This document shows, one piece after another, positions 58,111 through 64,000 of a DNA stretch of 64,000 bases. Positions within the stretch are counted from its first letter, which is position 1, and every line of letters starts with the position of its first letter. The notes below the pieces were generated by a model. The model did not search any database. It was given only the letters and a program-made list of their open reading frames with translations, and was not told the DNA's origin. The stretch comes from Zea mays. Taxonomy: Eukaryota; Streptophyta; Magnoliopsida; Poales; Poaceae. Where the stretch lies: contig NC_050104.1 in the NCBI RefSeq assembly GCF_902167145.1, positions 97,661,849 to 97,725,848 on the forward strand, read 5' to 3'. Both the position numbers and the translations under genes were made by a program.

Positions 58111-59292
58111 TGAAAGTCACCTAGAGGGGGGGGGGGTGAATAGGGCGAATCTGAAATTTAACAACTTAAGCACAACTACAAGCCGGGTTAGCGTTAGAAA
58201 TATAAAGGAGTCCGAGAGAGGGTGTAAAAACAAATCGCAAGCGAATAAGAAGTGAGATACAAGGATTTGTTTTACCGAGGTTCGGTTCTCGCAAACCTAC
58301 TCCCCGTTGAGGTGGTCACAAAGACCGGGTCTCTTTCAACCCTTTCCCTCTCTCAAACAGTCACCTAGACTGAGTGAGCTTCTCTTCTCAATCAATCGGA
58401 ACACAAAGTTCCCGCAAGGACCACCACACAATTGGTGTCTCTTGCCTCGATTACAAATGAGTTTGATCGCAAGAAGAATGAGAAAGAAAAGAAGCGATCC
58501 AAGCGCAAGAGCTCAAAAGAACACAACGAATCACTCTCTCTAATCACTAAAGCTTTGTGTGGAGTTGGGAGAGGATTTGATCTTTTTGGTGTGTCTTGTA
58601 TTGAATGCTAGCTCTTGTAAGGTGTAGAAGAGCGGAAACTTGGATGACTTGAATGTGGGGGTGGTTGGGGTATTTATAGCCCCAACCACCAAACTTGACC
58701 GTTGGTAGAGGCTGCTGTCGACGGGCGCACCGTACAGTCCGGTGCGCCACCGGACACTGTCCGGTGTGCCAGCCACATCACCTGGCCGTTGGGTTCCGAC
58801 CGTTGGAGCTCTGACTTGTGGGGTCGCCTGGCTGTCCGGTGGTGCACCGGACAGGTACTGTAGACTGTCCGGTGTGTCGTCTCGCGCGTGCCTGACTTCT
58901 GCACGCTCTGACGCGCATTAAATGCCTTTGCAGGTGACCGTTGGCGTCGTAGTAGCCGTTGCTCCGCTGGCACACCGGACAGTCCGGTGACTCACCGGAC
59001 AGTCCGGTGAATTATAGCGGAGCGCCCTTGGAAATTCCTGAAGGTGAAGAGTTCAACCTCAAGTGCCCTGGTGCACCGGATACTGTCCGGTGCGCCAGAC
59101 CAGGGTGCCTTTTGGGTTGTCTTTTGCTCTCTTGTTTGAACCCTTTTCTTGGTCTTTTTATTGACTTAATGTGAACCTTTGGCACCTGTAGAACTTATAG
59201 ACTAGAGCAAACTAGTTAGTCCAATTATTTGTGTTGGGCAATTTAACCACCAAAATCAATTAGGAAATAGGTGTAAGCCTAATTCCCTTTCA
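58111..59292 (-). repeat. C2 5' LTR, 1182 bp
   Basis: TGAAAGTCACCTAGAGGGGG to AATTCCCTTTCA. The G-run after CTAGA is about twice as long as in the other copies. TATA box on the minus strand at 58671-58680 (GCTATAAATA). Fewer CCGGTGACTCA units than the partner LTR. Followed by the right CTTAT target duplication at 59293-59297. Confidence 0.94.
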
Positions 59293-59429
59293 CTTATAAT
59301 ATATAAGCTATATATGTGTGTGGGCGTGCGCGCGCATAGCAAAAGTCATATGTCAAACAACATCGAACACAACATCATGTAGAGTATGTTTTTGTCGTCT
59401 ACTAGCCTTTCAACATTTAAAGTGCTAGC
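59293..59429. other. Host DNA between C2 and C3
   Basis: 137 bp of AT-rich sequence with a TGTGTGTGGGCGTGCGCGCG run. It continues the original target of C2 (CTTAT, then AATATATAAGC). It ends with CTAGC (59425-59429), the probable left target duplication of C3. Confidence 0.7.
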
Positions 59430-60641
59430 TGAAAGTCGCCTAGAGGGGGGTGAATAGGAAAATCTGAAATTTACAAACTTAAAGCACAACTACAAGCCGA
59501 GGTTAGCGTTAGAAATAGAAACGAGTCCGAAAGAGAGGGCGAAAACAAATCACAAGCGAATAAGAGCGGATGACACGGTGATTTGTTTTACCAAGGTTCG
59601 GTTCTTGCAAACCTACTCCCCGTTGAGGTGGACACAAAGACCGGGTCTCTTTCAACCCTTTCCCTCTCTCAAACGGTCACTTAGACCGAGTGAGCTTCTC
59701 TTCTCAATCAAATGGGACACTAAGTCCCCACAAGGACCACCACACAATTGGTGTCTCTTGCTTTGATTACAATGATCTTGGGAACAAGAAAGAAGGAAGA
59801 AGAAAAGCAATCCAAGCGCAAGAGCTCAAATGAACACAAATGTCTCTCTCTAGTCACTAATTTCATTGGAGTGATTCCGGACTTGGGAGAGGATTTGATC
59901 TTTTTGATTGTGTCTTTAAATGAAGTCTAGAGCTCTTGTATGAGGTTTGATGGCTGAAAACTTGGATTCAACGAATGGTGGGTGGTTGGGGGTATTTATA
60001 GCCCCAACCACCAAAATAGTCGTTGGTGAAGGCTTCTGTCGCGTGGCGCACCGGACAGTCCGGTGCGCCACCAGACACTGTCTGGTGCGCCAGCCACGTC
60101 ACCAGGCCATTGGGTTCCGACCGTTGGAGCTCTGACAAGTGGGGCCACCGGACAGTCCGGTGGTGCACCAGACAGTCACTGTTTACTGTCCGGTGCGCCT
60201 TCTGACGCCTGCTCTGACTTCTGCGCGCGCAGTGAACACTATTCACTGTTCCTGTACCGTTGCAGACGACCGTTGGCGCTTGGAGCCGTTGCTCCGCTTG
60301 GTGCACCGGACAGTCCGGTGCTACACCGGACAGTCCGGTGAATTATAGCGGAGCGGCCTCCCAAATTTCCGAAGGTGGCAAGTTTAGACTGGAACTCCCT
60401 GGTGCACCGGACACTGTCTGGTGGTGCACCGGACAGTCTGGTGCGCCAGACCAGGGCAGCCTTCGGTTGCTTTGCTCCATTCTTTTTAAACCCTTTCTTT
60501 GAACTTTGTATTGGTTTATTGTGAACCTTTGGCACCTGTAAAACTTATAATCTAGAGCAAACTAGTTAGTCCAATTGTTTGTGTTGGGCAATTCAACCAC
60601 CAAAATTATATAGGAAAAGGTGTAAGCCTATTTCCCTTTCA
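59430..60641 (-). repeat. C3 3' LTR, 1212 bp
   Basis: TGAAAGTCGCCTAGAGGGGG to TATTTCCCTTTCA. Contains the same type of CACCGGACAGTCCGGTG palindromes, and TATTTATAGCC near 59993-60003 (TATA on the minus strand). The purine tract AAAAGGGGGGAGAT lies next to it at 60642-60655. Confidence 0.92.
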
Positions 60642-61469
60642 ATCTCCCCCCTTTTGGTGATTGATGCCAACACAAACCAAAGCAAATGTATAAGTGTAGA
60701 ATTGACTTAGTTTGCATAAGGTAAGTGCAAAGGTTACTTGGAATTAAACCAATATTCATCTCATAAGATATGCATAGATGTTTTTTTTTCTATTTTAACA
60801 TTTTGGACCACGCTTGCACTGCATGTTTTGTTTTTGCAAATTCTTTTGGAAATTCTTTTTCAAAGTCTTTTGCAAATAGTCAAAGGTATATGAATAAGAT
60901 TTTGAGAAGCATTTTCAAGATTTGAAATTTTCTCCCCCTGTTTCAAATGCTTTTCCTTTGACTAAACAAAACTCCCCCTCAATGAAATTCTCCTCTTAGT
61001 GTTCAAGAGGGTTTTAGATATTAATTTTGAAAGGGGTTATACCAATTTGAAAATTCTATCAAAAATAAGATATCAAATGAAAACAACTTTCTTTTAATAC
61101 AAATTTGAAAGACTTCATTTTTTTTGAAATTGGTGGTGGTGCGGTCCTTTTGCTTTGGGCTAATATTTTCTCCCCCTTTAGCATGAATCACCAAAAATGG
61201 ATACTTGTGAGTGAAATATAAGCCCTTTTACTTTCTCTCCCTTTGGCAAATAATATATGAGTGAAGATTATACCAAATTGGAGAGCGGTGTGGAGCGACA
61301 GCGAAGGATGAATAATTCGATGGAGTGGAGTGGAAGCCTTGTCTTCGCCGAAGACTCCATTTCCCCTTTCAATCTATGACTTAGCATAAAATGCACTTGA
61401 AGAACACATTAGTCATAGTACATGAAAGAGATGATCAAAGGTATATAAATGAGCTATGTGTGCAACACA
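60642..61469 (-). other. C3 3' untranslated region
   Basis: No gene. Purine tracts on the minus strand as in C1 and C2, for example near 60931 and 61171. Confidence 0.75.
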
Positions 61470-64000
61470 TCAATCAAAATTCCTAGAATCAAGAATATTT
61501 AGCTCATGCCTAACTTTGGTAAAGGTTTTCTCATCTAATGGCTTGGTAAAGATATCGGCTAATTGTTCTTTAGTGTTAATGTAAGCAATCTTGATATCCC
61601 CCCGTTGTTGGTGATCCCTCAAAAAGTGATACCTAATGGCTATGTGTTTAGTGCGGCTATGCTCAACGGGATTATCCGCCATGCGGATTACACTCTCATT
61701 ATCACATAGGAGAGGAACTTTGGTTAATTTGTAACCATAGTCCCTAAGGGTTTGCCTCATCCAAAGCAATTGCGCGCAACAATGGCCTGCAGCAATGTAC
61801 TCGGCTTCGGCGGTAGAAAGAGCGACATAATTTTGTTTCTTAGAAGCCCAAGACACCATAGATCTTCCCAAGAACTGGCAAGTCCCTGATGTGCTCTTTC
61901 TATCAATTTTACACCCTGCCCAATCAGCATCCGAATAACCAATTAAATCGAATGTGGATCCCCTGGGGTACCAAAGGCCAAACTTAGGAGTATAAACTAA
62001 ATATCTCAAGATTCGTTTTACGGCCCTAAGGTGAACTTCCTTAGGATCGACTTAGAATCTTGCACACATGCATACGGAAAGCATAATATCCGGTCGAGAT
62101 GCACATAAATAGAGTAAAGAACTTATCATCGACCGGTATACCTTTTGATCTACAGATTTACCTCCCGTGTCGAGGTCGACATGCCCATTAGTTCCCATGG
62201 GTGTCTTGATGGGCTTGGCATCCTTCATCCCAAACTTAGTGAGTATGTCTTGAATGTACTTCGTTTGACTGATGAAGGTGCCCTCTTGGAGTTGCTTCAC
62301 TTGAAATCCTAATAAGTACTTCAACTCCCCCATCATAGACATCTCGAATTTTTGAATCATGATCCTACTAAATTCTTTACAAGTAGATTTGTTAGTAGAC
62401 CCAAATATGATATCATCAACATAAATTTGGCATACAAACAAATCATTTGCAATAGTTTTAGTAAAGAGAGTAGGATCGGCTTTTCCGACTTTGAAGTCAT
62501 TAGCAATAAGAAAATCTCTTAGGCATTCATACCATGCTCTTGGGGCTTGCTTAAGCCCATAAAGCGCCTTAGAGAGTTTATAGACATGGTTAGGGTACTT
62601 ACTATCTTCAAAGTCGGGAGGTTGCTCAACATAGACCTCCTCCTTGATTGGTCCATTGAGGAAGGCACTTTTCACGTCCATTTGATAGAGCTTAAAGCCA
62701 TGATAAGTAGCATAGGCAAGTAATATACGAATTGACTCAAGCCTAGCTACGGGTGCATAGGTTTCACCAAAATCCAAACCTTCGACTTGTGAATACCCCT
62801 TGGCTACAAGTCGGGCTTTGTTCCTTGTCACCACACCATGCTCATCTTGCTTGTTGCGGAAGACCCACTTGGTTCCTACAACATTTTGGTTAGGATGTGG
62901 AACAAGATGTCATACCTCATTCCTTGTGAAGTTGTTGAGCTCCTCTTGCATTGCCAACACCCAATCTGAATCCCTTAATGCATCTTCTACCCTGTATGGC
63001 TCAATAGAAGACACAAAGGAGTAATGTTCACAAAAATGAGCAACACGAGATCGAGTAGTTACCCCCTTATGAATATCGCCGAGGATGGAGTTCACGGGGT
63101 GATCTCGTTGTATTGCTTGGTGGACTCTTGGGTGTGGAGGTCTTGAACCGTCATCATCTTCCTTGTCTTGATCATTAGCATCTCCCCCTTGATCATTGTC
63201 TTCCTCTTGAGGTGGCTCCTCTTGATCTTCATTTTCATCATCTTGAGCTTGATCCTCATCTTGAGTTGGTGGAATGCTTGCATGGAAGAAGATGGTTGAT
63301 CTTGTGCTTGTGGAGGCTCTTCGGATTCCTTAGGACACACATCCCCAATGGACATGTTCCTTAGCGCGACGCATGGAGCCTCTTCATCATCTAGCTCATC
63401 AAGATCAACTTGCTCTACTTGAGAACCGTTAGTCTCATCAAACACAATGTCACAAGAAACTTCAACTAGTCCAGTGGACTTGTTAAAGACTCTATATGCC
63501 CTTGTGTTTGAATCATATCCTAGTAAAAAGCCTTCTACAGCCTTAGGAGCAAATTTAGATTTTCTACCTCTTTTAACAAGAATAAAGCATTTGCTACCAA
63601 AGACTCTAAAATATGAAACATTGGGCTTTTTACCGGTTAGGAGTTCATACGATGTCTTCTTGAGGATTCGGTGAAGGTAGAGACGGTTGATGACGTAGCA
63701 AGCGGTGTTGATTGCTTCCGCCCAAAACCGATCCAAAGTCTTGTATTCATCAAGCATGGTCCTCGCCATGTCAAGTAGAGTTCTATTCTTGCTCTCCACC
63801 ACACCATTTTGTTGTGGCGTGTAGGGAGAAGAGAACTCATGCTTGATGCCCTCATCCTCAAGGAAGCCTTCTATCATTTTGAGCCTGTCTCAAGAATCCC
63901 TTTAAGGTCTCTTAGGTTTGAGATTTATCCTGTAAAAAGAACACCCAAGTGAAGCGAGAATAATCATCCACAATAACTAGACAGTACTTACTCCCGCCGA
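61470..64000 (-). pseudogene. C3 pol: integrase (partial), RT, RNase H, broken
   Basis: RNase H ends at TGA 61470. RT has YVDDIIFGS near 62430-62400. Integrase is only partly present at the window end. Lesions: in-frame stops near 62052 (TAA), 62910 (TGA) and 63930 (TAA), a one-base frameshift near 63275, and a deletion near 63878 that removes the integrase stretch holding SDNGTEF in C1 and C2, including the second catalytic Asp. The third catalytic residue (VVESKN) remains. Confidence 0.9.

Larger units (their letters stand above)
26620..59292 (-). mobile_element. Ty1/Copia element C2 (Ji/Opie-like, SIRE lineage), host of nested C1
   Basis: Minus-strand element with 5' LTR at 58111-59292 and 3' LTR at the left, split into 26620-26928 and 50405-51362 by C1. 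Flanking CTTAT duplications, a tRNA-Met type primer site next to the 5' LTR and a purine tract next to the 3' LTR complete the structure. Gag and pol are broken by stops and frame changes. Without C1 it would be about 9.2 kb, a typical length for this family. By eye the LTR pair differs at roughly 2 percent of positions plus indels. Confidence 0.92.
59430..64000 (-). mobile_element. Ty1/Copia element C3 (same family), 3' part
   Basis: Minus-strand element with 3' LTR at 59430-60641, then 3' untranslated region and pol, running off the window inside integrase. LTR and protein sequence are clearly related to C1 and C2 but more distant from both than those two are from each other, so C3 is a different subfamily member. 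The other LTR and target duplication lie outside. Confidence 0.9.

Overview
The window is nuclear DNA of a large-genome grass, most likely maize (Zea mays) or a close relative. The reasons are intron-containing plant genes with GT-AG splice sites, an Au-type SINE, Tourist and Stowaway MITEs, a non-autonomous hAT, and nested Ty1/Copia elements that look like the maize Ji/Opie (SIRE-lineage) family. There is no bacterial or organellar signal. Most long open frames are retrotransposon proteins or antisense shadows of them.

Layout. 1-8520: 3' part of a plus-strand Ty3/Gypsy element (G1): broken pol, 3.7 kb of non-coding internal DNA, and a 1567-bp 3' LTR. 8521-12638: gene-free AT-rich DNA holding a 1428-bp hAT with an 8-bp target duplication, two Tourist-like MITEs and a Stowaway-like element with a long AT microsatellite. 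12639-24.4 kb is a host gene island. It holds an SFT2-type Golgi/endosome transport protein (plus, 4 coding exons, 225 aa), a cytosolic class I fructose-bisphosphate aldolase (plus, 3 exons, 361 aa), and a copine/vWA-RING E3 ubiquitin ligase of the RGLG family (minus, 11 coding exons, 445 aa). Aldolase and RGLG are convergent, 541 bp apart. 24.9-26.6 kb is unassigned intergenic DNA.

26620-64000 is a retrotransposon nest. A minus-strand Copia element (C2, 26620-59292, target duplication CTTAT) had a second Copia of the same family (C1, plus, 26929-50404, target duplication ACCAC) inserted into its 3' LTR. C1 in turn holds two Ty3/Gypsy remnants: G2 (minus, 28617-34665) and G3 (plus, about 35966-46549). 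Each has lost one LTR together with neighbouring C1 sequence. A third Copia (C3, minus) starts at 59430 and runs off the window. By eye, C1 LTRs differ by roughly 1 percent and C2 LTRs by roughly 2 percent, consistent with C1 being the younger insertion.

The host genes are unrelated housekeeping functions (membrane traffic, glycolysis, ubiquitin signalling) and do not form a pathway. The most unusual item is in G3: a five-exon antisense gene (42016-45704, minus) whose exons join in consistent phase. It begins with a domain known from 'putative gypsy-type transposon' proteins and continues into a coiled coil and an acidic tail. Just upstream of its first ATG, in the same frame, is a short stretch closely resembling the histone H3 N-terminal tail. 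Also notable are two substitutions around the Schiff-base lysine of the aldolase, a GC-AG intron in that gene, and a retrotransposon junction lying on an EcoRI site.
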